DNA from: Loktanella sp. PT4BL
GTDB lineage: Bacteria > Pseudomonadota > Alphaproteobacteria > Rhodobacterales > Rhodobacteraceae
Direction of reading: 5' to 3'
DNA: 64,000 nt
Assembly: GCF_003201935.1 (NCBI RefSeq)
Contig: NZ_QJJL01000003.1
Coordinates: forward strand, 186,001-250,000
In this document: piece by piece, positions 56,936 to 64,000 of the stretch
Numbering within the stretch: the stretch's first letter is position 1
How the letters are laid out: the number at the start of each line of letters is the position of its first letter
Position numbers and translations under genes: made by a program
The notes under the pieces: generated by a model
What the model was told of the DNA's origin: nothing
What the model saw: only the letters and a program-made list of their open reading frames with translations
The model's database searches: none

Positions 56936-58540
56936 TCAGACCTCCTTGGCCGTGCCGCTGCCAGCGGTCGCCAATTGCGCCTCGACAGCCTCATGGAGTG
57001 GCCCACGCGGTTCGGTGGTCATCCCGGCCATCAAAAGCCCGAGTTCTTTTTCGTCTGTGTCCTGAGGCATCCGCTCGCCCATTATTTTTCCGTCAAACAT
57101 AACCGCAATCCGGTCAGAGAGGGACAAAATTTCTTCTAACTCCACGGAAACCAACAAAATTGCTTTGCCCTGATCCCTAAGTGCAACAATCTGCTGGTGG
57201 ATAAATTCGATCGCCCCAATGTCCACACCGCGTGTCGGTTGCCCAATCAACAAAAGGTCGGGGTTGCGTTCAATCTCGCGCGCGAGCACGATTTTCTGTT
57301 GGTTGCCGCCAGAAAAGCTCTTGGCAGGCAGGCTTGGATCGGGCGGACGGACATCGAAACGCGCCATCTTTTCTTCGGTGTCTTTACGGATGGCTGCATT
57401 GTCCATCAGAAATCTGTTCTTCTGATAGCGCGCATCATGATGATAGCCAAAGGCGGTGTTTTCCCACGCCTGAAAGTCCATGATCAGCCCTTCGCGCTGG
57501 CGGTCCTCGGGGACGTGGCTGATGCCGCGCGCGCGCCTGCTCTGGCCGTTGGATTTCGTACCTGTCAGGTCGATTTCCTCGCCGTTCATCTTGATGCTGC
57601 CGGTGGCCTTCTCATAGCCGCCCAGTACTTCCAGCAATTCGGACTGCCCGTTGCCGGCAACACCTGCAATCCCGAGTATTTCACCGGCATGCACATCAAA
57701 GCTGACGCCCTTGAGACGGTGAACGCCCTTGCTGTCGGTGACGTTAAGGTCTTTGACCTCAAGGATTTTGCGCCCGATCTGTGCCGGTGCCTTGTCCACG
57801 CGCAACAGCACCTTGCGGCCGACCATCAGTTCAGCCAGTTGCGGCGGGCTAGTTTCTGCTGTTTTGACGGTGGCGGTCATTTCACCGCGCCGCATCACGC
57901 TGACAGTATCGGTGATTTCCATGATTTCGCGCAGTTTATGCGTGATCAGGATGATCGTTTTACCCTCGCGCTTGAGGTTCTCAAGGATACGGAACAAATG
58001 GTCCGCCTCGGCGGGTGTCAGCACACCTGTGGGTTCGTCCAGAATCAGGATATCTGCTTTGCGGTACAGCGCTTTGAGGATTTCCACGCGCTGTTGCATG
58101 CCGACGCCGACCTCTTCGATCAGGGCGTCCGGATCGACGTTCAGTTCGTATTCTTCCGCAAGGCTTTTGAGTTCGCGCCGTGCGCGCGCCAATGACGGGC
58201 GCAACAGGCCGCTGTCCTCGGCCCCCAGAACCACGTTTTCCAGAACGGTGAAGTTTTCCACCAGCTTGAAATGCTGGAACACCATCCCGATGCCTGCGGC
58301 GATCGCGGCCTGACTGTCAGGGATAGATGTTTTTTTGCCAGCGATGAAAATCTCGCCTTTGTCGGCTTTGTAAAAGCCGTACAGGATCGACATCAGCGTT
58401 GATTTACCTGCGCCGTTTTCACCGATGATCCCGTGGATCGTCCCGGGCATCACGCGGATTGAGATGTCTTTGTTAGCCTGAACCGGACCAAATGCTTTGG
58501 AAATACCTTTGAGTTCAATGGCTGGGGCTGCATCGCTCAT
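56936..58540 (-). CDS. Double-domain ABC ATPase of a nucleoside/simple-sugar importer (NupO-like)
   Basis: 534 residues with two ATP-binding cassettes. The first has Walker A GENGAGKST (residues 40-48) and Walker B ILILDEPT, with a degenerate signature (VGMQQRVE). The second has a degenerate Walker A (GVAGNGQSE), the clear signature FSGGNQQKI and a Walker B with IGQPTRGVD, Gln replacing the catalytic Glu. This asymmetric pattern is typical of the XylG/NupO double ATPases and indicates one active site per protein. It is coupled to the small NTF2-like gene by an ATGA overlap. Confidence 0.94.
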   Translation of the reverse strand: MSDAAPAIELKGISKAFGPVQANKDISIRVMPGTIHGIIGENGAGKSTLMSILYGFYKADKGEIFIAGKKTSIPDSQAAIAAGIGMVFQHFKLVENFTVLENVVLGAEDSGLLRPSLARARRELKSLAEEYELNVDPDALIEEVGVGMQQRVEILKALYRKADILILDEPTGVLTPAEADHLFRILENLKREGKTIILITHKLREIMEITDTVSVMRRGEMTATVKTAETSPPQLAELMVGRKVLLRVDKAPAQIGRKILEVKDLNVTDSKGVHRLKGVSFDVHAGEILGIAGVAGNGQSELLEVLGGYEKATGSIKMNGEEIDLTGTKSNGQSRRARGISHVPEDRQREGLIMDFQAWENTAFGYHHDARYQKNRFLMDNAAIRKDTEEKMARFDVRPPDPSLPAKSFSGGNQQKIVLAREIERNPDLLLIGQPTRGVDIGAIEFIHQQIVALRDQGKAILLVSVELEEILSLSDRIAVMFDGKIMGERMPQDTDEKELGLLMAGMTTEPRGPLHEAVEAQLATAGSGTAKEV

Positions 58541-58893
58541 GCTGGTGCTCCTGTTCCGACAAATCCGACCATGCGGGCAATCAGGCCGTCAGGCCCGTGT
58601 TCGACAAAGTACTGACCCATTTGTTCCATGCCGTTTGGCATTTTGAAAGCAATAGTCGCACGGCTGACACCTTCACGTGTCTCGACAGCAGTGACTTCGG
58701 CAACAGCGCCGGGGGCAGAGGCGGAAAACATGGCGATATAGTCCGTTACATCAGCGGGGCCTGTCAGCGGGACCTCGGTGCGGGGGTCGGCATAGGTCGC
58801 ATCGGTTGCGAATGATGCGTGGATGGCGGTTTGTCGGGCGACGGTATCTGACATCCCCCATGCTTCAAAGAAGGTGGTGATCGCCTTTGTCAT
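58537..58893 (-). CDS. NTF2/SnoaL-like protein in the nucleoside ABC operon
   Basis: 118 residues from the ATG at 58893 with AAGGA upstream. The fold looks like a cone-shaped alpha+beta SnoaL/nuclear-transport-factor 2 domain: an N-terminal helix (TKAITTFFEAWGM), then strands with ATYADPRTEVPLTGPADVTDYIAMF. Such domains bind small ligands or catalyse isomerisation. It lies between bmpA and the ATPase genes; the link to transport is not known. Confidence 0.78.
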   Translation of the reverse strand: MTKAITTFFEAWGMSDTVARQTAIHASFATDATYADPRTEVPLTGPADVTDYIAMFSASAPGAVAEVTAVETREGVSRATIAFKMPNGMEQMGQYFVEHGPDGLIARMVGFVGTGAPA

Positions 58894-58917
58894 GGGACTG
58901 TCCTTATCAGCAAGAAG

Positions 58918-58942
58918 GGCCACGCTTTGTGCAAGCGTGGCC
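58918..58942 (-). promoter_or_regulatory. Strong hairpin between bmpA and downstream ABC genes
   Basis: GGCCACGCTT (58918-58927), loop TGTGC, AAGCGTGGCC (58933-58942): a perfect 10-bp stem. It lies between the bmpA stop and the NTF2-like start. No T-run follows on the minus strand, so it could be a stabiliser or partial terminator that gives more binding protein than membrane parts. Confidence 0.6.
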
Positions 58943-58968
58943 CCGAGTTTTAGGCCTTCCGTCGCGAC

Positions 58969-59964
58969 TTAGAAGCTCAGTGCGGGGCAGGTTTCGTCAG
59001 CTGTGTAGTCGTGGACAACCAGCTCGCCAGCAGCGATGGATGCGGCGGCTGCGTCAACAGCGGCTTGCATGTCTGCGGTGACCAGTTCTGCGTTGAATTC
59101 GTCGAGCGCATAGCCCACGCCTTCGTTCGCGATGCCCATGACGTTAAAGCCGGTTTCGAGGTCTGTGCCTTGTGTAAAGGCCTCGTAGACCGCGTTATCG
59201 ACGCGCTTGAGCATGGATGTCAGAACCTCGCCGGGGTGCAGGTAGTTCTGGTTTGCGTCAACGCCGATGGACAGGATGTCTTCGTCAGCAGCTGTTTGCA
59301 GAACGCCAACGCCGGTGCCGCCAGCGGCAGCGAATACAACGTCAGAACCTTGGCTGATCTGTGCCAGTGTCAGCTCGGAGCCTTTTACCGGATCGTTCCA
59401 AGCGGCAGGCGTTGTACCTGTCATGTTGGCGATGACTGTGATGTCGGGGTTTACCGCCATCGCGCCTTGTGCGTAACCACAAGCGAATTTGCGGATCAGC
59501 GGGATGTCCATACCGCCCACAAAGGAGACTGTGCCGCTTTCGGAGGCCATCGCGGCCATCATGCCGACAAGGTAGGAGCCTTCGTGCTCGTTGAACACAA
59601 CAGAGCGGACGTTTGGCGCGTCAACGACCATGTCGATGATCGCGAACTTGGTGTCAGGATAGTCGGCTGCGACTTCGGCCAGTGGTGTGGCCCATGAGAA
59701 GCCTGCCATAACGATCGGGTTTGCACCGGATTCAGCGAAACGGCGGATGGCCTGTTCACGCTGCGCGTCGGACTGGATTTCGACCTCGGCGTAAGAGCCG
59801 CCTGTTTCGGTCGCCCAACGCTCGGCCCCGTTATAGGCGCTTTCGTTGAAGGATTTGTCGAACTTGCCACCAAGATCGAACAGGATGGCAGGATCTGCAG
59901 CGGCAGTACCGGCTGTCAAAGCCAGTGCGGCAGATGCGCCAAGAAATTTTTGCATAAGTGTCAT
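58969..59964 (-). CDS. BMP-family ABC transporter substrate-binding protein
   Basis: 331 residues. A signal peptide (about 1-23, cleavage after TAAA) lacks a lipobox, so the protein is a free periplasmic binder. The family start PAILFDLGGKFDKSFNESAYNG and the motifs GANPIVMAGFSWA, VSFVGGMDIPLIRKFACGYAQG and SIGVDANQNYLHPG define the BmpA (PnrA) nucleoside-binding family. It is the first gene of the ABC operon. Purine nucleosides are likely ligands, given the PNP at the far end. Confidence 0.94.
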   Translation of the reverse strand: MTLMQKFLGASAALALTAGTAAADPAILFDLGGKFDKSFNESAYNGAERWATETGGSYAEVEIQSDAQREQAIRRFAESGANPIVMAGFSWATPLAEVAADYPDTKFAIIDMVVDAPNVRSVVFNEHEGSYLVGMMAAMASESGTVSFVGGMDIPLIRKFACGYAQGAMAVNPDITVIANMTGTTPAAWNDPVKGSELTLAQISQGSDVVFAAAGGTGVGVLQTAADEDILSIGVDANQNYLHPGEVLTSMLKRVDNAVYEAFTQGTDLETGFNVMGIANEGVGYALDEFNAELVTADMQAAVDAAAASIAAGELVVHDYTADETCPALSF

Positions 59965-60150
59965 TATAGTCTCCCAGGTCGTTACGCGAGGTGTTTTGCG
60001 GGCCTGATGCCCCCCTCAGTGAAGTCTGAGCCGATCTGATGCCGGTCATCGTAAGATAAGGCCTTGCCTTGCGGGGAAGATCAACCGCTTTTTATGAGAT
60101 ATTATGCGGCGAAAGGTCAAAAACGGCGTTATCCACAGGCTGACGCAAAG

Positions 60151-60570
60151 TCAGGTTCCTGTCAGTGACTTGCGCATCACCAAGGCGGCAAGTGGTGCCC
60201 CATCTTTAGGCAAATAATATCCGGGCCGCCGCCCGATTTGGCGATAGCCGGACGCTGTATAAAGCGCGATTGCGGCCTCGTTGTCTTCGGCGACTTCAAG
60301 AAAGATTCTTGCGGCGCCTTCGGTTTGCGCCCGTCTCTCACCTGCCGTCAACGTGGCGCGTGCAAGGCCCTGACGCCGCATGTCCGGGGCGGTGGCGATG
60401 GTCAAAAGCTCTGCTTCGTCCAGCACGGTGCGGATCAGCGCGAAACTGCGCGCGTCGCCCACCGCAAAGGTGCCGGGGTGTCTGAGAAGGCCCGCAAATT
60501 CATCGGCCGACCATGCGCGGGTCGCGCTGAAAGCGGCGGCATGCAGGCGGGCCAGCTCTTGTGGCGTCAT
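60151..60570 (-). CDS. rimI: RimI-like ribosomal-protein N-acetyltransferase (GNAT)
   Basis: 139 residues, a single GNAT domain: LLTIATAPDMRRQGLARATL is motif A, binding acetyl-CoA (Arg-Arg-x-Gly-x-Ala), and IFLEVAEDNEAAIALYTASGYRQIGRRPGYY is motif B. RimI acetylates the N-terminus of ribosomal protein bS18. The gene overlaps tsaB by ATGA, a widely conserved pairing that supports the RimI name over other GNATs. Confidence 0.88.
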   Translation of the reverse strand: MTPQELARLHAAAFSATRAWSADEFAGLLRHPGTFAVGDARSFALIRTVLDEAELLTIATAPDMRRQGLARATLTAGERRAQTEGAARIFLEVAEDNEAAIALYTASGYRQIGRRPGYYLPKDGAPLAALVMRKSLTGT

Positions 60571-61145
60571 GGCAGCAAGACGGGAGCGGGATCGCGCGGC
60601 GGGGCGGCGTCGGCGCTGCGGATATATAGGGGGGCGGGGCGCGGAAGGTCTGTCGCGAGGCGGGAAGCGGCGATTTCGGCAACGGCGCGGATCAGCACCT
60701 CTGCGCTTTTTTGTGCACCTGCGGGCTCTGCGCTCTGACCAGGATCGCTTGTCGTGCCATCGGCGCGGAACGCTTGGGTGTAGGACTGGTCACGCGGGGC
60801 GGGAATGGTTGCCGTGAACGGGAGCGTTTCGCCATGGGCGCGTGCGTCAAACCCGTTTACGCCAATCGCCGGTTTGCCAAGCCCAAGCGCCAAGCCGCGT
60901 GCGGCAGAAAGAGCAATCCGTATGCCGGTGAAATTGCCGGGGCCAACGCCGACTCCAATCCCGTCAAGATCGCGCCATGTCAGCCCCTCGGACGCCAGCA
61001 TCTCTTCGAGCATCGGCATCAGATGTTCGGCCTGTCCTTTGGCCATTTCGTCAACGCGTGTGACGATCCGGTCGCCCAACAGTAAAGCGGCGGCGCAATG
61101 CGCCGCCGATGTATCGAATGCTAAGACAATTGGCTTAGGCTGCAA
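60567..61145 (-). CDS. tsaB: tRNA threonylcarbamoyladenosine protein TsaB
   Basis: 192 residues with an ASKHA-type fold: VLAFDTSAAHCAAALL near the start, HLMPMLEEMLASEGLTWRDLDGIGVGVGPGNFTGIRIALSAARGLALGL is the TsaB signature. It scaffolds TsaD and TsaE in making the t6A37 modification of ANN-decoding tRNAs. It overlaps nfuA by 11 bp and rimI by 4 bp. Confidence 0.95.
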   Translation of the reverse strand: MQPKPIVLAFDTSAAHCAAALLLGDRIVTRVDEMAKGQAEHLMPMLEEMLASEGLTWRDLDGIGVGVGPGNFTGIRIALSAARGLALGLGKPAIGVNGFDARAHGETLPFTATIPAPRDQSYTQAFRADGTTSDPGQSAEPAGAQKSAEVLIRAVAEIAASRLATDLPRPAPLYIRSADAAPPRDPAPVLLP

Positions 61146-61698
61146 CTGGCCGGACCTCGACCACCTCGGGGATGTAGTGGCGCAGCAGGTTCTCGATGCC
61201 CATTTTCAGGGTCAGCGTGGATGACGGGCAACCGGCGCACGCGCCTTGCATGTGCAGGTACACGATACCACGCTCAAATCCGTGGAAGGTGATGTCGCCA
61301 CCGTCCTGTGCCACCGCAGGGCGCACGCGGGTATCGAGCAGTTCTTTGATCTGCCCGACAATCTCGGCGTCTTCACCGCTGTGTTCGGCGTGGCCGCTCA
61401 CCGGTTTATGGTCGTCGGCCATCACGGATTGACCGGATTGATAGTGCTCCATGATCGCGCCAAGAATACCCGGTTTGATATGGTCCCACTCGACATCGTC
61501 GGCCTTTGTGACCGTCACGAAATCAAGGCCAAAGAACACGCCTGACACACCACCAGCGGCAAAGATGCGCTTGGCGAGCGGTGAGTTTTCAGCCGCCTCG
61601 ACGCTTGGAAAGTCGGCTGTTCCGACCTCAAGCACATTCTGGCCGGGCAGAAACTTGAGCGTTGCGGGGTTTGGTGTCGATTCAGTCTGGATGAACAT
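61135..61698 (-). CDS. nfuA: NfuA-type iron-sulfur cluster carrier (NifU-like)
   Basis: 187 residues. The N-terminal Nfu domain (MFIQTESTPNPATLKFLPG) and C-terminal NifU domain with the Cys-x-x-Cys motif MQGACAGCPSSTLTLKMG bind and pass a 4Fe-4S cluster to client enzymes. It is typical of alphaproteobacterial Nfu proteins. It is followed by tsaB and rimI in one operon. Confidence 0.95.
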   Translation of the reverse strand: MFIQTESTPNPATLKFLPGQNVLEVGTADFPSVEAAENSPLAKRIFAAGGVSGVFFGLDFVTVTKADDVEWDHIKPGILGAIMEHYQSGQSVMADDHKPVSGHAEHSGEDAEIVGQIKELLDTRVRPAVAQDGGDITFHGFERGIVYLHMQGACAGCPSSTLTLKMGIENLLRHYIPEVVEVRPVAA

Positions 61699-61787
61699 GT
61701 GGCCAACCTTTTTTGTCAGGCTTTAGATATGCGGCCGCGTGGCGCCGATGTCAAGGTTTGGAACGATTCTAAATCGGCCGCACGAGG

Positions 61788-62243
61788 CTATGTGATCGCC
61801 TCGAGCCGTTCTTTGGAAAGATCACCCGGCACAATCGTGATCGGCACGGGCAGGCTACCGGATTGCTTGCTGAGTTGTGACACCAGGGGGCCGGGGCCTT
61901 TACTGTCAATGCCTGCGCCCAGAACCAGAACGCCGATTTCGGGGTCTTCGTTCACATGGGCGATGATTTCGCTGATTGGCTCGCCTTCGCGGATCACCAG
62001 TTCGGGATCAACGTTTTGCTTGTCACGCATCCATTTCGCAAAGACTTCAAAGTGGACTTCGATTCTTTCGCGGGCTTCGGCGCGCATGATCTCGCCCACG
62101 CCGATCCAGTGGTTGAACTCGTCAGGGGGGATGATGGAGAGAACGGCCACGCCTCCACCAGTATGGGACGCGCGCATCGCGGCAAAACGCATAGCGTTCA
62201 GGCACTCGCGGCTGTCATCCAAAACGACCAGAAACTTACGCAT
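61788..62243 (-). CDS. Universal stress protein (UspA family)
   Basis: 151 residues from MRKFLVVLDDSRECLNAMRFAAMRA, with GGGAGAG upstream. The C-terminal GVLVLGAGIDSKGPGPLVSQL and VPITIVPG are a degenerate form of the ATP-binding signature, so nucleotide binding is doubtful. It is larger than the copy at 15030-15443 and not in the same operon. Role: general stress; details unknown. Confidence 0.87.
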   Translation of the reverse strand: MRKFLVVLDDSRECLNAMRFAAMRASHTGGGVAVLSIIPPDEFNHWIGVGEIMRAEARERIEVHFEVFAKWMRDKQNVDPELVIREGEPISEIIAHVNEDPEIGVLVLGAGIDSKGPGPLVSQLSKQSGSLPVPITIVPGDLSKERLEAIT

Positions 62244-62313
62244 TTTGCTCTCCCTCTTGGGCCAAGTGTGGCGCATCCTTCACGTGCTGGCAACGACAGA
62301 TTGCTTTCCCCAG

Positions 62314-63177
62314 CTACGCAGTACTTGCTGCCCAGTCCCAATACATATCACGGACCTGGCGCGTCACAGGTCCAACCTGATACTGCGTGTCCTCGAAGGC
62401 GGTGACCGGTGTCATCTTGGACATGTTGCCCGAAAGAAAGACCTCGTCCGCCCCGTGGAAATCATCGAAGGTCAGCACGGTTTCATGCACTTTGACGCCT
62501 TCCGCACGCAGGTTCGAGATATGCCGTGCGCGCGTGATGCCGGACAGGAAAGTGCCGTTGGGGATGGGGGTGAAAACCTCGCCATCCTTGACCATAAAGA
62601 CGTTTGCGGTGGCTGTTTCGGCCACATTGCCCATCGCATCGGCGACAAGCGCGTTCGAAAAGCCGCGCGCACGGACCTCGGCCAGCATGCGGGCGTTGTT
62701 GGGGTAAAGGCAGCCTGCCTTGGCGTTGACCACCGCGTCGTCGATCACAGGACGACGGAATTTGGTCAGGCCCAGTGTTGTCGTGGCGGTGGCCGATGCA
62801 AAGGGGATTTCTTCGAGACAAATGGCAAATCCGGTTTCCTCGGCGCTGGGAACAATCGCTGTCGCGTCACCGTGGATTGCCCAATACATCGGCCGGATAT
62901 AGACGGCGGCGCCTGTGTCGTACTTCGCCAGACCCTCTTTGGTGATCGCGATCATGTCTTCGGTGCTGACGGTCGGCGTGATCATCAGCGCTTCGGCCGA
63001 GCGGTTTACGCGGGCGCAGTGCAGATCAAGATCAGGCATCAGCCCGTTCACAAAGCGCGCGCCATCAAAGACCGTGGTTCCCAGCCACGCGCCATGGTCA
63101 GCCGCGCGCATGATAGGCGTGTCACCTTCGTGCCATGTGCCTTCGAAATAGGTGCGGATGTTTTTGCCGGTAGCCAT
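62314..63177 (-). CDS. ilvE: Branched-chain amino acid aminotransferase (class IV)
   Basis: 287 residues from MATGKNIRTYFEGTWHEGD, with GGGAGAAGG upstream. A class IV PLP enzyme, fold type IV. Lys153 in VVNAKAGCLYPNNARM is the candidate Schiff-base lysine, and NVAETATANVFMVKDG holds the cofactor-binding Glu. It transfers the amino group in Leu, Ile and Val synthesis and breakdown. D-amino acid or 4-amino-4-deoxychorismate lyase relatives are less likely, because the sequence resembles alphaproteobacterial BCATs. Confidence 0.9.
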   Translation of the reverse strand: MATGKNIRTYFEGTWHEGDTPIMRAADHGAWLGTTVFDGARFVNGLMPDLDLHCARVNRSAEALMITPTVSTEDMIAITKEGLAKYDTGAAVYIRPMYWAIHGDATAIVPSAEETGFAICLEEIPFASATATTTLGLTKFRRPVIDDAVVNAKAGCLYPNNARMLAEVRARGFSNALVADAMGNVAETATANVFMVKDGEVFTPIPNGTFLSGITRARHISNLRAEGVKVHETVLTFDDFHGADEVFLSGNMSKMTPVTAFEDTQYQVGPVTRQVRDMYWDWAASTA

Positions 63178-63371
63178 GGTGCCTTCTCCCTTTTGGGCCA
63201 CCCTAGGCCTGTGAAATGGGAGGGTAAAGTGGGGATGCGTCCGATGCCGGGGTACACCGGACGCATGAGCCGACCAAGGTGATCACGGGACGAGAGACAC
63301 CAGTGCGGACAGTTGCGCGATTCTTCAACGCCCCTTCATGTTGGGACCTGCGGGATTCAATTTTGTGACGT

Positions 63372-63851
63372 TTACTCGGTCAGCGCCAATAGGGCGGGCA
63401 GGTCAACACGGCTGTTGGTCATGGCAAGCGTGCCATCCGCATCGCGGGGCCAGACAGCGATGGGGCGGTCATAGTAAAGTTCGACGCCGTTCTGGTCAGG
63501 GTCACGCAAATAGATCGCCTTGCTTACCCCGTGATCGCCCGCGCCATCCAGCGGGATGCCTGCATCGAGTACGCGCTTGACGACTTGGGCCAGCGACTTT
63601 CTGTCAGGATACAGAAAGGCTGTGTGGTATAGTCCCGTGTGTCCTGGGGGCGGCGGACATGCACCAAGGCTTTCCCATGTGTTCAGGCCAATGTGATGGT
63701 GATAATCGCCAGCGGCAAGAAATGCCGCCTGATCGCCATAGCGTTGGGTTAACCCGAAACCCAAAACGCCCGAGTAAAAGGCGATCGAGCGTTCTAGGTC
63801 CGAGACCCGCAGGTGAACGTGCCCGACGCGGGCTGTGGAAGGTGCAGACAT
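63372..63851 (-). CDS. VOC-family (glyoxalase/extradiol dioxygenase-like) protein
   Basis: 159 residues from MSAPSTARVGHVHLRVSDLERSIAFYSGVLG. Beta-alpha-beta-beta-beta modules with metal-ligand candidates His in VGHVHLRV, His in YHTAFLY and Glu in GVELYY fit a 2-His-1-Glu VOC site. Such proteins include extradiol dioxygenases, glyoxalases and fosfomycin-type enzymes; the substrate cannot be read here. An open frame 93 bases longer is rejected. Two palindromes lie upstream at the window edge. Confidence 0.82.
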   Translation of the reverse strand: MSAPSTARVGHVHLRVSDLERSIAFYSGVLGFGLTQRYGDQAAFLAAGDYHHHIGLNTWESLGACPPPPGHTGLYHTAFLYPDRKSLAQVVKRVLDAGIPLDGAGDHGVSKAIYLRDPDQNGVELYYDRPIAVWPRDADGTLAMTNSRVDLPALLALTE

Positions 63852-63905
63852 GGTGTGCCTCTCGATTATGCGTAACGCCAAGATACAGCATGTCATATTT
63901 GCACA

Positions 63906-63944
63906 AAATACGTATTTATTAATATGAGATGTGCAATATTGCAC
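63906..63944. promoter_or_regulatory. Two palindromes upstream of the VOC gene
   Basis: AAATACGTATTT (63906-63917, perfect 12 bp) and GTGCAATATTGCAC (63931-63944, perfect 14 bp) lie in an AT-rich stretch 55-93 bp before the VOC start, near the right window edge. They may belong to a divergent gene beyond base 64000. In the remaining 56 bases I see no further feature. Confidence 0.5.
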
Positions 63945-64000
63945 GCTTCCGGTCCGCTGTACCTTCTGATCCCCGTCACAGAGATGCGACCAAATGAAAA

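Noticed and set aside
61699..63282. A 527-codon plus-strand frame across the usp and ilvE region
   Set aside because: It crosses two well-supported minus-strand genes with good ribosome-binding sites and shows no domain.
63278..63287. GGTGATCACG between ilvE and the VOC gene as a GntR-type site
   Set aside because: Only the 8-bp core is shared and there is no second copy; chance is the simplest explanation.

Overview
The window is one stretch of a GC-rich alphaproteobacterial chromosome, almost certainly a marine Roseobacter-group member of the Rhodobacteraceae. The evidence is the ethylmalonyl-CoA pathway genes (mcl2, mch, ecm, ccr) around an sdh operon, an mdh/sucCD/sucAB/lpd region, a TIGR02300 FYDLN protein, an HvrA-type H-NS protein and an organosulfonate catabolic cluster. 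I cannot name the genus. Coding density is high. I see no prophage, insertion sequence, CRISPR array or rRNA operon; one tRNA gene (Ala, anticodon GGC) is present.

Layout, left to right. 1-3482: end of an RND efflux pair. 3483-4529: flavin amine oxidase. 4605-7849: divergent katG/oxyR peroxide-defence pair. 7846-12809: NhaR-like LysR regulator divergent from dabB-dabA, a DAB-type inorganic carbon accumulation system. 12810-19779: a minus-strand seven-gene operon (HpsN, SDR, zinc alcohol dehydrogenase, UspA, ComD, ComE, FMN 2-hydroxyacid dehydrogenase) that fits oxidation of 2,3-dihydroxypropane-1-sulfonate (DHPS) through sulfolactate and sulfopyruvate to sulfoacetaldehyde. It is divergent from a LacI-type regulator with two operator-like palindromes. 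19986-23326: hypothetical genes, tRNA-Ala, FYDLN protein, metallopeptidase and a GntR regulator.

23560-34600: minus-strand TCA block mdh / sucC-sucD-sucA-sucB-MAPEG-MAPEG-lpd, with a glycosyltransferase inserted between mdh and sucC. 34761-38652: TauE permease, secreted protein, then mcl2-nnrU-DUF1737-mch. 38861-42877: sdhCDA, two small lipoproteins, sdhB. 43126-49576: deoD, an H-NS-like gene, ecm divergent from an acyltransferase, ccr and a small ORF. 49635-53531: RecD-like helicase, SDR, and a TIGR02186 plus TauE pair. 53666-59964: a BMP-type nucleoside ABC importer operon with a purine nucleoside phosphorylase. 60151-63851: rimI, tsaB, nfuA, a universal stress protein, ilvE and a VOC protein.

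How the parts connect: C2 units from acetate or sulfonate breakdown could enter the ethylmalonyl-CoA pathway (ccr, ecm, mch and mcl2 are all here) and then the TCA cycle (sdh, suc, mdh). The most interesting regulatory signal is a TTTGTGATCACA palindrome. It occurs as a pair with identical 21-bp centre spacing upstream of both sucC and sdhC, and once, with one mismatch, over the start of the GntR gene. This suggests one dedicated TCA-cycle regulator. The suc operon also carries paired REP-like hairpins between genes.
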